From Mesotaenium endlicherianum (lineage: Eukaryota > Streptophyta > Zygnematophyceae > Zygnematales > Mesotaeniaceae), in the NCBI GenBank assembly GCA_009602735.1, contig WELA01006875.1, positions 88,086-152,085 on the forward strand: 64,000 nt of DNA. The letters are read 5' to 3'. The position numbers and the translations under genes are program-made. Below are positions 23,713-36,300 of the stretch, piece by piece. Numbering within the stretch: the first letter of the stretch is position 1; the number at the start of each line of letters is the position of its first letter. The notes below the pieces were generated by a model. It was not told the DNA's origin, did no database searches, and saw nothing but the letters and a program-made list of their open reading frames with translations.

Positions 23713-24884
23713 GGCAAGTGATGCCATCAGAGGTGAGCTGTAAGGTGAGCGAGATCAGCTCCAACAGCTCCGAGCTTCTAAGTCCTGAGTTCTGAGTTCT
23801 GAATTCTGCTCCCATCAGCAGCTGGAGGCACAAATACCAGCATGTTGCCGTGCGGTGCAGACATGATTGTTGAAAGCAGTTGCAACTGCCATCAAAAATG
23901 AATACAGATCTAGATGCGAGGTGGATAGGCTGCTCAAAGAGAAGGTTGAAGTACATAGTCACGTGACCAACCTCGATGATAGCAGTGGAGTTGGGCTTGT
24001 TCAATGGTCCAAGCTGATTGTGCAGGCCAAGCGTCAGATCAGTCCATCCTACTGCAAAAACGTGCGACATAACAAGTCGAATGCATGAATTGTGAATACT
24101 CCTCTCATGACTTTCACGTCTTTATAATTTCTCGTAGCTACTCCTTGTGCAAATTAGGATGACCCCTGAAATTCAGAAACAATCACAGTCTGTCCCTGTC
24201 ATCTCCGTACAGCTGTACTAGACGGTTCAGCTAATGTGCTTTTACTGTACGACAGTAGAAAATACATGACAATGCAGTTCAAGCTTTTGACGTTGGACTT
24301 TTCGAGAACTCTACTAGCCAACAATCTGTACCAGAAAGTAGCAGAACTTCGAAACTTATTCATGACCGTGGAGGACCGAGGGCCACAGGACTTACAGCCC
24401 TTGACAATGACGTGTCCAGTCCCGTCTTCACGGTAAAAGGTTCTTCATAAGTGCGAGCAAGTTAAGAATCAGCATGTAAATGTAGTGGCTATATGTCGCC
24501 AGCAACACTCGTATCAAACATATAAAGACGTGCAAATGGCTACTTCCTGTGGTGTGGTCCGTGGTTTGGTCCTCACCTGCAGTAAGGCGGAGCTTCTTGC
24601 TGCGGCACAGAATGGATTTAGGAAATGGAGATCTCGGGTCGGCTTAGAATACCGTCTGGTATAACCTTCTTCAAACCATTCAGGTGGAACAAAACTTTTC
24701 TAATGACACCTATGTATTGAACTTCATCCTTCGTCAATTCACGGCACCATATAGAATTCTGTCACCGACTCGAAGTCTTGGATCCGGAGCCTCCGTGTCC
24801 TGTACCGTAGATGTTAGTGTACGATACATGCGTACGTCGTGGATAGGAGCCGAAGTTTTTTGGCTATCAAAACAGCAGGTTTCT
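23713..24884. other. Spacer, no recognised feature
   Basis: Mixed-composition sequence between the minisatellite and the start of duplication copy 2. Frames are short and show no domain; no exon can be supported. Confidence 0.4.
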
Positions 24885-25870
24885 CGAACGACTACTTCAC
24901 AAAGAACAGTCAAGGCAAGCTTCTGAGAGCATGGTAACATCATCCCGCATGCATGCATGCGTATTAATACGTTTGAAGCATCGTAAGTATGTGCAGTGAT
25001 TGTGCAAGGCACGAAGAAGACCACCAAAAGCTAGGGAGTCGGGAGTCGGGAGTCGGGAGTCGGGACTCTGGAGTCTGCATCCATCCAGGTTGACGTCCCT
25101 GTGTGGCTTAAGACAAAACACCTTATTTTGACCTGATTATAGGCGAGAGTTGGCAATACTGGCTTGCGAAACTTCACTAAATGAGCGAGTAACGAAGTCC
25201 ATACGAGCATGTGTCTACTCAACGAGCATGCAAGATGCTGCTGTGCGGCGTCGTTGGGACTCGTGTGTCCGCGGTCAGGAGCTGGTCTGGAGCAGTCTGG
25301 ACTCTGGAGCCTGCTGCAGCCTGCTACAGCCTGCTTCCGGCCAGCAGCAGCCAGCGGGCCAATCTACTTAACTATCTGGGCCAATCTGGCCCATTCTGCT
25401 TCCTGTCTTGCCGTACCTATACCAGCCGGCGTGTAGTTGTCGGGCCTTTAAATCGTACAACAAGTTTCGTCTCGACTCTCAACCAGGCCTCTCGATTCGA
25501 CCAATTAAAGCTCCTAAAAGCTCCGATATTCCTCTGTCCGTCGGTCAAGGGTTCCAGATAATATCCATTTTTGAAGCATTTTGTCGTGCCTATGCACGTC
25601 GGAACTAGTTCACACGTCCTACCACCAAGTCAAGAAGTGATTGATATCGCACGCAGTACACTTCAACCTTCACGTGTAAGTGTCGGTTTGCTACCGCCCA
25701 TCCCCATCGACCTGCAGCCTATCACCCTACCTTGGGCCATCGTTACAATCGCATAAGAAGTCATGGATCTTACACAATGCTTCTAACATCAACACTCATG
25801 CACTTGTCGTAAGCATCATGAGCAAAAACTAGTAAAGGCAAAGTATTGCGTGCATGCATCTTATGAGATA
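24885..25870 (+). repeat. Duplication copy 2, block A
   Basis: Matches 8745-9720 in order, for example GAGAGCATGGTA, GCGTATTAATACG and GGCGTCGTTGGG. No gene is recognised in either copy. Confidence 0.8.
25034..25075. repeat. Heptamer (GGGAGTC) expansion
   Basis: Four perfect GGGAGTC units followed by two imperfect ones. The matching place in copy 1 (about 8928) has a single unit, so the array arose after the duplication. Confidence 0.8.
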
Positions 25871-25873
25871 TGT

Positions 25874-26850
25874 TGACGCTGTAAAAATCCTAAGCCGATT
25901 TCAGGCTCCGGCAATTGTCGTCCGAAAAATGCACACCGTCCGGAATACATTTTCTGAAAAACTGTTTCATTATGTGATATCATGCACTTAAGATTTCCGT
26001 CAAGAAACGCATCAAGCTTAATTTCCGTCACAGTTTGTTTCAGTAAAGTTTCAGTAATTTTGTGGGGGCGAGCATGAAAATTTGAAAATATTAATTGACC
26101 AAATCACCTAGACGCGTTTCGGGTTGATCCTGGACGCGCTACGGGTTGAGCCCACACGTGTGCGAACAATCGCTCGCACTTTTGGGCGTTCAAGGGTTTA
26201 GCCGATCAGAATTTTACTGACGCATAATTGACGTGCCATCTTAATTCTTATACCTTCATGTGATGACTGGCAACACTTTGCGATCGCCACATAAACATCC
26301 TAATTAATTTTATCCAACCTCATCTAAGTCGACCGTGCAGCTCAAAGTCGGAGCAAGTTACTACCTTTGCCCTCTTACCTCGTGAACACGAGAGAGAAGC
26401 TATTGATAGGATGATGCGCTGGGGAAAGTATTTTAGCAATGAGGTTCTTGTTGTCATGTGAGCTCCTTGGTATCCAAACGCATGTAGACAAGGGTTAAAT
26501 AACAACACCTCATTGGTGTTGTATCTAAGGAACCTACAAACCCTATTTCAGACATCGAGCAACGAACTGCCCGAAAATCTTTTCATGTATAACCCTTTGT
26601 TCAAGTGAATTTGACTTCGGGTCTTCGGGAAATTGTGGCTCAGCAACTCCTGTCGATGTGGAAGGCGAAGGACGACGCCTGAAATATGTTTGAAAGAGTC
26701 AAATTACGAGATTAGATCACCTTCCGGTGACTTCAAAAAATACGGGAACCTCGATTTCCGTGGCACCTGCAGTGAAAGCAAGGAAATAACAGTCTTATTA
26801 CGATTTCCGCGTCAGTATCTTTTCGTTCAAGCTCTTGGCATTTTTAGCGT
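25874..26850. mobile_element. Insertion in copy 2, possible TIR transposon
   Basis: About 977 bases absent from the matching site in copy 1 (about 9720-9757). The ends read ACGCTGTAAAAATCC and, in reverse complement, ACGCTAAAAATGCC, which resembles a degenerate terminal inverted repeat. No target duplication is clear and no transposase is seen, so it would be a non-autonomous DNA element. It could instead be a deletion in copy 1. Confidence 0.45.
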
Positions 26851-26882
26851 GTACTAGGCTTTTATCGAGGCAAATAGCAGAT

Positions 26883-29800
26883 TACTGCCCAATTTAGCCT
26901 AGCAACTTCAAACCAATAAGAAGTTTACATAAAGATGAAGCAGCAATGCAAGGTAAGCAAAGCTTCCAATGTTAAGAGAAATGCCTTTGTGGTCTTCTTT
27001 ACATTATTTGGGAAAAACAAAACATCTTCTAAAATTTGAATGCTCTTCATCAGCGCTACTCTCGGTTACTAGTCAACATTTGAGCATCTCATCCGATGGG
27101 TGGAGCTTCCTCAAGACTGCATCCAACACTTTCAGGAGTTGGTAACGCACAAGCACTTTGCGTAACAATAGTGTGTGACATACAAAAACTTTAGGCGATA
27201 CACGAAAGCCTCATCTTTTAAAGGTTGACCACACACTTAAAGGTCAATTTTGGTTGTCACGTTTAAGTCTTAAGAGCCAATAGTTTATGATGACAAACAC
27301 GAAACATTTACAATGTTTTGAGTCACGAGCTAGGACACTTGTTCAAGATTACAAGACAAATAACGTATCATCAATTTGTAAGGTGATGAAGGTGAAGCAC
27401 AATCGTTGGGACACGATGCAATATTGAAATGAATCGACTTACCAAATAGGCGATTAACAATTAATAAAGATCTTTATATCAGCAAGTAATCTTTATGGTA
27501 TTTCCGTTAACTAGTTAAACGGCAAAGGACAATACACTAGCAGGGAATAATACTCGTAAGACAAATGCGAGTAAACTAGCATCAATGATGCAAATCAGTA
27601 AACTCATACATAAGCAAGGTTAGAAGACAGTGCGTATCAATGGCTTCTCGCCTTGGATTCGGGGTGCTCTCAGCAAGCTGTACAAGAGAGTTGGCCTCGT
27701 TTCCGAATGCCGAACTCGAGAGCAATGCCTAGCATATGTACATGGAATGAGTTTACTGTTCAACGGTCAGTGCGATGGCACCGCCTACCCGGGAGTTAAC
27801 CACGTTGGTAGGACCTCGGTTAACCAAATCCACCGCCATCTCCCATCATCCCGAATAGCCATCCATCATAGGGATGTCATCTGGCCATTCATCTAGCATA
27901 TCGCACTTAGATGCATATCAAGGCAGTTCGCTGCTACCGAGTACGGAAGTCAGCTGGCTGTCAAAGAATGTGTCAGCAAGCTGACTTAAGTTGACTTCAG
28001 CCTGCTGCTTTTGGCCGAGTCATTAAACTGATAATTATGTAAAGTCCAGCAAACTGATTATTCCTAAAGTTCAGCAGACTGACTACTAACTAAAGTTCAG
28101 CAAGCTGAACTAAATTAACTATTATATTTAAATGAATATTATATCTACTAATATACTGATTCATTACAAATATTCATAAATTCTATTTTTAAGTTAGTAA
28201 GTATTTCACAGAAAAATCTTCACAATTTTTTTCATTATTAACCCTTTTATTCAAGAAGACGACACAAAAATACGTCCACCCACACAACCTGAAAGGACAT
28301 GGGAGTGCCACGCAAGCAAGGGAAAATGCTTAAAAAATGCGGTAAAAAGAGCACCCTTGTGGATTTTTCGAAACAAAAATTGTGGACTACAGACTCCCAG
28401 GTCAAAGGGTATCTCGTGGTATTTTCTTGTCAATAGTGCAAGAGGCACAAGCAAAGAAATAGGTGATTACAATGAATTTTATGTGAATGGCAAGCGAGTG
28501 AAAAAATAGTTACAAGGGGCGCCTAATTTAAAGAGCCTATATTTGATTACCTATGGCATTTAAAAATCTTTAGATTTGTGGTTGTGTGTATGCAAATTCC
28601 TAATTTGCCATAAAATGTTGTGTGCAATTGGTTTTACCTACAACTTGGAGATTAAAAAATTGTTGTCGCCGAAAAGGTTTATTTTTCAACGACTGTTGGA
28701 TTTTGTGCAACACACAAAAAAAGATTGACGCAAATTTTAACGTGAGTAAAGCTCAACCAAGTCCACAGAGGGGCTTTTTTTAGACTGGTCAGTGGAGTGG
28801 CTTCTCTCTAAATTGTAGAATCCTTTTGAGTAACTCCACATGCATTTTTGCTATTCTCACATCCATGAGACAAGTTTAACGTCGTGTTTTTTCAAGTGAC
28901 ACTTGCTAGAGTAGGTGCAGATTCAGCGACGGGGCTAAACACCTCTGTGTAACGCATTCCCTCTATTTGTAATATCCTTTGGCCGTTTGCCTTGCCATAC
29001 AATTGTCGCCTTCACCTTACATATTTCCTGTTTTTCAAACCTAATTATGCTCTGGATCTGGTACCATTATCAAAGATTCAAAGTCATTCAAACTTCTATG
29101 GTGCCTTCTTTTTATGGTATCTACCTTCACTATTATGCTTCAAGTTTGATATTTGTCCAAGTTTGGAAGACGGAATCCTACTTGACCTGCTATGCATTCC
29201 AAATAAAATTAGTACTGAGATATCATGTGAGGAATGCTTTGGTGGATGATTATGGAGTTGAGCATGACCCTCAAGCCTCTATGCATTATGAAGTCACTAA
29301 GAATATATAAGTTGGCTTGTTCTTGAGAGAAGCACGTAACACAAAAAGATCCCTGCAAAATTTAAAAAAATTCTGAAAGACTACAAGCTATCAGGGCTGC
29401 GCAGTCATCTGGAAGACACGCACGTGAGGTGAGGCCGCTGCAGCTAGCCAGCTAGACTTACATGTCCGCTGCACACCCCCTTTCAACTCTGCCTTTGGAC
29501 AGGAAGAGGACATGTGGACAAGGTGGGCGCCGGCTCCAAAAGGGCCGTGAGTTGCGTGGTGCCGCACAGAGAGGGCCCCTCCTGCCTGGCTGCAAGAGGC
29601 TCGCTCCCTCCCTCTCCCTCTCACTTGCCTCGCTCTCCCTCTCACTTACCTCGCTCTCCCTTGCGCCCCCCCCCNAAGTCAGGGTGGGGACAAGCGTCAC
29701 ACTGGAGGGTTTACCATGATTGCCATCATGGTGGCAAAAATCATGGCCAGCCGGCTGGCTCCTCCTCCTGGATCCTCCCCCCCGCATCCCCCTCGCAAGC

Positions 29801-30418
29801 AAGAGCCCGTGCCTGGGAGGACTAGGGACCACTCTCTCTGACTTCAAGATGCCAACGGCTGTCGCTCCCAGAGCTACCGTGGGTGGCCACCCCAGGCGGG
29901 TGACAACTGCCAGCAACTCGCCCCCCCGGAGGGAGGTGCACCCCTGATGCAAGCCCCGCAGACGAGCGAGATGATAAGGAAGGAAGTCTCTCCAGAGTTC
30001 ATCAACGCCAACACAGATCCTCGATGTACGTCCTCCTCAAGTCCAGACTCTAGCTGCTGCCTGCAGCCGACGACGATGCTTCCCTCTTCCAAGCTCACAC
30101 CTGGTCATTACGGTCGTCACTAATGCCTCTTCTAATTTTAGATCTTAACAGGCCCCTTGGCCTCAAAAGAGAGCCCTGTCGACTGAGACGAACAGAAAGG
30201 AAAGAAGGGAAAGAGTTGTAGGGAGCAAGGCGGGGGGGAGAACCAGGAAGGGGAGGGCGCGTTTGAGGAACCTAGTTCAGAGGGGGGGAGGAGCTGACTC
30301 ACTCGGGGGGGAGTGAGGGTAGTGCATTGCGCAGCTGTGCTGCAAGTGTCGCCGTGCCCACGGCCGCGTGGTCCCCAACACCTGTTCCGCCTGCCTGCCA
30401 CTTGTAACAATTGAACTC
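26883..30418 (+). repeat. Duplication copy 2, block B
   Basis: Matches 9757-12865 in order. It is interrupted by the R-family MITE at 27425-28168 and lacks the 437-bp LTR-like insertion of copy 1. It is AT-rich up to about 29.4 kb, then GC-rich. Conserved landmarks include AAGGTAAGCAAAGCTTCC at 26950 and CTACAAGCTATCAGGGCTGC at 29381. No host gene is recognised. Confidence 0.8.
27425..28168 (+). mobile_element. R-family MITE, full copy R1
   Basis: 744 bp. It begins TGAAATGAATCGACTTACC and ends ATACTGATTCATTACA, giving imperfect inverted ends (TGAAATGAATC against TGTAATGAATC). It is flanked by AATAT at 27420-27424 and 28169-28173, a 5-bp target duplication. Copy 1 supplies the empty site near 10680 (GATGCAATATTTG). 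An 88-codon stop-free stretch (27630-27896) opens with GTG and has no known domain, so the element looks non-autonomous. Related pieces are at 54839-55519, 55528-55797, about 56190-56640, 58560-58970 and 58971-59576. Confidence 0.75.
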
Positions 30419-30419
30419 T

Positions 30420-30950
30420 TAATTCGCGGTGAGCGCGACCATCGGATTGACCGACAGCGTCAAGTAATCTAGCCCGTTAGAGTGAACTCGAACCTTCACG
30501 TAAGTTCGGCTGACGCGGAGTGCCGACTAGGTCGATTTACCTAGAAGTTTCAATTTAGCCTAGCGCGCCTACAATAGAATGTTCTAGTAATGTCGATGCA
30601 TGTATGTGGACATCAAATTAACCCGACACAAATATTCAGGAAGGGACGAATTGACCAACACTTAGGAAATTCCATAGCTTCCTCCTAGAGAGGAGCACTT
30701 AGGCAAAAAACTATTAATAGGCATAACTTCTTCATTTCTTATCAATTTTCAATTCTGTAAATTTCTACGAGTTTGTAATGACAAGGCATTTCATTCTAAT
30801 TCATTTGTGAGCAGCTTCTTGCTACTCAAAATGTTCAGTCAATTTTCTAAGCTTTCTTAGTGATATGCCGCTGCACTCTAGAGTATGATTGCAACTAGTT
30901 TGGTTCCTCGTGAGTCACTACGCTTCCACTAGGGCACCCCGCCCCTTTCA
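30420..30950 (+). repeat. E1 5' LTR, shortened
   Basis: Aligns with 48867-49438 from the shared ATTCGCGGTGAG onward. The first 180 or so bases of the LTR are missing, together with some flanking host sequence, which explains why no target duplication is seen. It is followed by the primer-binding site. Confidence 0.8.
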
Positions 30951-32812
30951 TCTGGTATCGAAGCTGGGCTAGTTTGCATATCATATTATGGAGTCGCAGT
31001 CGGCAACTGGAGGAGGTGAACATGCTGAACATGTTGAGCGCGTGGAGCAGACGGCACCACCTTTGTCAAGGGAGCAACAAGAGATGCAGGCGATGCTAAG
31101 GCAGATGGTAAACGCAATTGGAGGAGAAGTCTACACACAATTTCAACAAAATATGCGCTAGGAGGTGGAGAGAATGGTGCGAGTTGTGGTTGGAAACGCC
31201 GCTTCAACGAGTCCGGCACCTGCACTTGCTATACCACCTATCCATGTTTAACCAATGTTGCAACCAATTATTCCACCCGCATCGGGAGTGCGTGCGCATA
31301 AGCCTGAAGTGTATACTGGAGAGCGTGGAACGCCGCTTGTTCATCAATGGATTTTTGGAGTGAAGAAGTTTATGGAGTATTCTGCGCTCACACCCGACAG
31401 GCAAGTTGCCTTTGTTATTACCTTGCAGAAGAAGAGTGACGGAGCTTGGTATGAGCGAGAGGAGCAGCTGTTTGGAGTTCCTGCTACTATTGATCAGCTA
31501 TTTGGTGGCTTTAAGAGGCAATTTGAATCTATTGCACCCGTGGCTACCGCTCAAGATCTATTGGTGCACCTTCGTCAACGAGCAAGCGGTCAAGAGTATA
31601 CATCGCGCTTCAACGAGCTGGTGCTTCAATGTCCATCCATGCACAAGTCGGAGATGATGGACAAGTTCAAGAGGGGACTCAAGCCAACTGTGGCCAAGGA
31701 AGTGGCGCTCAAGGACCCTACCAGTCTTGGAGAAATGATGGCATTGGCAACAAGGGTCGACGCTGTGGATTATAGTCAGAGGCGGTGGGGCAGCCACAAC
31801 TTTGGAGGACATCGACAGTTTGGTTCACAAGCGCCAAGCACAAGTGGTCAAGGTTCAGTACCTATGGAGTTGGGGCTTGTTCAATAGCAGCGCACGCAGC
31901 AGAATTTCATGGCGAGAGGACCCTGCTATAATTGTGGCAAGCTTGGACATCTGGCTTGAGACTGTCGTGTGAAGGCGAAGCAACCTCAACAATAGGAAAA
32001 AGGAGGACGCCAGTAAGTCGTTCTGGGGTGTCTACTGCCGTGAAAAAGAAAACTCACAAGGAGGTTATCCCCAGGAGCCTGCCGAGAAGCAAAGGACGAG
32101 ACGTTGACAAGCCTATTATCGTTGAAGGAGTAGTTGACGGCAACAAGGCGAAGTGTATGGTCGACAGTGGCGCAAGTGCAGATTTTGTGCACAAGAAGCT
32201 GGTGAAAGAGTGGCAAATCCCTGTGCAGAAGCACTATGAGCCTAAGGAGGCCATTTTGGCGAATGGGCAGAGACTCAAGTGTGGTGCACCTACGGAAGCT
32301 ATTCACGTGGAAGTAGCGGGGCACCGGAGTAAGGAAGTTATGGAGCAGGCAGAGTTGGGTCACTATGAGGTGATATTGGGTCGACCATGGCTAAGAAAAG
32401 CCAACCCTCAAGTGCACTGGAGCACAGGACAAGTGAAGGTCCAAGGGCGTGATAGTCAAACGGAGATAGCGAGACAGGTGGAGGTAGATACGACCACAAG
32501 TAACTGTCTTCTGTCGAGCCTGCAAGTTAAGAAACTATGCAGGACGAATCAAGTGAAGGAGATGTACCTTATTTCGGTGGCCTTGGCCAGGTCATCAGAT
32601 GGAGCAAGCGTGAATCCTAACAGCCTGGGCGAATGTACATCGCCGAAAGAGCAAGTAGTGGTGTCTGATCCCCTTGCTCAGAAGGAGCGGAGCCCAACTG
32701 CTCAAAAGAAGAAGTCTGCTGAGATGCTTGCCCAAATTAAGGCGCTGTTGGAGGAGTTCAAGTGCGTGTTTCCTGGGGAGCTACCTACGGGATTACCTCC
32801 ACAGACAGCTAT

Positions 32813-33315
32813 TGTAGTGAAACAGATAGATAAAGTACTTAGTAACATAGAATACTTTATCTATTCAAGACAAGGATCTTTGAACACAAGCGGTAGCTTC
32901 TTGAAAGAGAGATGACTTCTTGAAAGTTAATGTATTTCTGGAATTTGGCACGTACAAGAGTGATTCTGGAATGTTTTTCTATGTTCTAGCTCTTGTTTAT
33001 ATACTTGCTACATAAGTAATTCCTAGGAAGGTGTATGTTGATGTGTTGGCACCCAACACATCCCAAAACTTGCCACCTCTTTCTAGAATAATGTACACAT
33101 GTCCTTTTGACCTAAAAATAGCATATTTGACTTTTGCCACATGGAGTTCTTCTAGGTCCTTCCTCTAACTTCGAAAATGCCTTAGAAGGTTCAAAGGACA
33201 TGAACCAAGTCACTAGAGTATCTATTCATACTTGACTCCACACAATACTACTCCAAATATATTCAAGAGCATTAAAATATATGCCAACTAATATATTATA
33301 ACTCAAATCACTACA
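32813..33315 (-). repeat. E2 LTR, left (3' LTR)
   Basis: 503 bp, TG...CA ends, about 95% identical to 38126-38628. Followed by the purine-rich tract (minus strand) at 33316-33330. Confidence 0.9.
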
Positions 33316-36300
33316 TCACCCTCCCCACATAAAAAGCGACGTCTCGGCGCGTCAAGTCAGGTCTGACACATGTGGAGCAGACTAGTCAACAGCTTCGAGG
33401 CAGATGCCACACATGTGAAGAGGATTAGTCAAAGGCGCCAAGTCAGATGCTACACATGTAAGGTAGACTAGGCAAGGTCGTGGGTGGTGTGACCTTATTG
33501 GCTAGCCTACTCCTTGATGATAAAGAAAATTGTACAAGTTGGCCCAGAATCTGCCACAAATTCAGAAATTCATAGCGTCCACAGAACTGCTCCAAATCTA
33601 AAAAATTGAGTTCCAAATGGACCGCGTCAAAGAACTTCACCAGGTTATCAAACTTGAGAGCATTCTAATGTTTGGAGTGTTGTTGAGAGCTGAGAGAGTA
33701 GGCACTCCTCCAAATCTATGTGGAAACTTCTGAAAATCATAAGCCTTTCTATACTTCTCCAAATTCTGCAAACTAAGTCTCAAACTGGACGCTGTAAGAT
33801 GTTCTACCAGAGTCTTGAGTTTCAAAGCATTCCAAGTTCAGGGGAGGGTACAATGTTAGAAGGCATATTCTGCCCAAACAATATTCTTGGATGATAGTAA
33901 CACGTTGTCACCCACTCTGTACGTAATTTCTCTTCTGGACCTGTTTGCGACTCTTGCTTGAGCATATTGCGCCTGTTGTAAAGCTTTCTTTGCAACTGTA
34001 TGGGCCGCTTCTAATGTTTCTATAAAATCTGTTGCTGCAGGTACTTCATCATGGCCAGCCATAAAGCTCAGCGGCGTGGTTGGATGGGAGCCATAGTTGA
34101 GGAAGAATGGGGACTCTTGGGTAGAGGCCTGCGTCGTGTTGTTGTAGGCAAACTCCAGGGGGGTCAAGTACATGTCCCAATCTTGCTCCAGGGTAGACAC
34201 GTAGGCCTTTAGAGAGGTCTATAGGGTACGATTCATACGCTCGGTTTGCCCATCTGATTGCGAGTGGTAGGCAGTGGACATATCCAGCGATGTACGCAAG
34301 TTCTTGAAGATATTTTTCCAAAAATGGCTTGTGAATCTTGGATCTCTATCCGACACAATTCTTTATGGTAGTCCATGGAGTCGGAAGATGTTGTCAAAGA
34401 TGAGTCTAGCAAGTTGTGGTGCTGTAGCCTTAGTCGTCGTGGGAATAAAATGAGCCATCTTGGTAAGTCTGTCCACCACCGTGAGTATTGCATTATGGCC
34501 TCGAGGTGTCACGGGCAAGTCCACAATAAGGTCCATTGAGATGTCCGTCCATTGTCTTTCGGGGATTGGTAGTGGTTGGAGGAGTCCTCCCGCCTTTTGT
34601 GATGATGTCTTGACTCTTTAGCATGTGTCATAGCTCCTGCAGTACTCCTTGACTTGCTTTGTCATGCTTGGCCAACAGTAGGTCGTGGCTAGAACGCCCG
34701 TGGTCTTTAGGATTCCAAAGTGTCCTCCAAGAGGGTTGTCGTGTGCTTCTTGTAGAAGCAAGAGCCGGAGGTCTAAGTCATTAGGAACATATCTCTGGCC
34801 CGTGTCTTGCCTCACCCAATAATTGCCTTCTTGCTTCTTGTATGGGTCCAAGGCTGCTTTTCCATTCTTGTAGTAAGGGTCTCTTTCATAGGCGGCTGAA
34901 AATTGAGCTTCCAGATTTGTCTTCAGCGTCGTCGTCCGTAGTGACCAGCACCTTGCGTCCTTCAACGTAGCAGCGCCAAACCTTCAAGGCATGTACAATC
35001 GCCAATGCCTCTCGCTCCGTGGTTGTATAATTTTGCTCAATTGGATTTAGCTTCCTTGACTCGTAGGCAATGGGCTGCAGTCCCTTGCCTTGGTCTTGAA
35101 GCAGGATTGCTCCTATTGCATAGGAAGATGCATCGGTGATGACGTGGAAGGGCCAATCTGGGTTTGGACTTGGGAGTGTGAGCATCGGGGATGTGGTCAA
35201 TCTTTGTTTCAGTTGTTGGAATGCTTCCTCCTCTTTCTCGGTCCAAACATATGGCTTGTCTTTCTTGAGTACATCCGTGAGAGGGGCTGCTGTGTGCGAG
35301 AAGCTCTGGATGAATCTCCTGTACCAATTGGCAAATCCCAAGAATGATTGGAGTTCTTTCTTGGTCGTGGGGGTTGACCACTCCTCCACCACCGTGGTCT
35401 TCTTGGGGTCCATCTTGATGCCATCAGCGGTCACGTGGAGACCTAGGAACTCCACTTCTTGTTTGGCAAACTCGTTCTTTGACTCCTTTGCAAATAGCTT
35501 GTTTTGCTTTAATACTTCGAGGACTTCTTTCAAGTGTCTCGCATGCTCTTCAAGGGTCTTGCTGTGGATAAGGATGTCATCGATGAATACCACCACAAAT
35601 CTGTCCAACATGGGCTGAAATATGGTGTTCATCATAGTCATGAAAGTTGCTGGCGCGTTGGTGAGTCCAAATGGCAGGACCATGAACTAAAATGTCCATA
35701 TCTTGTCCTGAACGCCGTTTTCTCTATGTCAGGTTCAGCGATGTGAATCTGGTGGTAACCGCTTCTCAAGTCCACCTTCGTGAAGTGCTTGGCTCCAACC
35801 AGCCGGTCCATGAGCTCATCCATGTGCGGCAGCGGGTATCGATTCTTGATGGTGATTTTGTTGAGGGCGCGATAGTCCACACACATCCTCAAGGTACCAT
35901 CTTTCTTCTTGACAAATAGCACCGGGGCTCCAAATGGCGACTTGCTAGGTCGAATGAAGCCATGCTCCAATAGCTCCTTGATTTGCTTCTTGAATTCGTC
36001 TAGCTCCGTGTATGACATTTTGAACGTAGGCCGAGAGATGGGCTTGCTTCCGGGCTCCAACTCTATCTTGTGGTCTACGAATCTCTTGGGGGGTAGGTTC
36101 TTGGGCAATTCGGGGAAGAATACTTCTTTGTAGTCCTGCAAGACTTCTTATATCTCCTTGAGAAGGGGGCTGCCTTCTTGACCCTTGATGTCTTTCTTGA
36201 TGTCTTTTGGCGTGATCAAGGCCAAAAGAAGCTCGTGTCCCTTCCTCACAAGTCTCTTGAGTTGGAGGGCGGACAATAGTATCTCGTGTGCCGGCTTCTT

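Noticed and set aside
27630-27896. Conserved 88-codon protein in R elements (also 59211-59477)
   Set aside because: Both copies open with GTG rather than ATG, have no domain, and similarity follows the surrounding DNA of the repeat.
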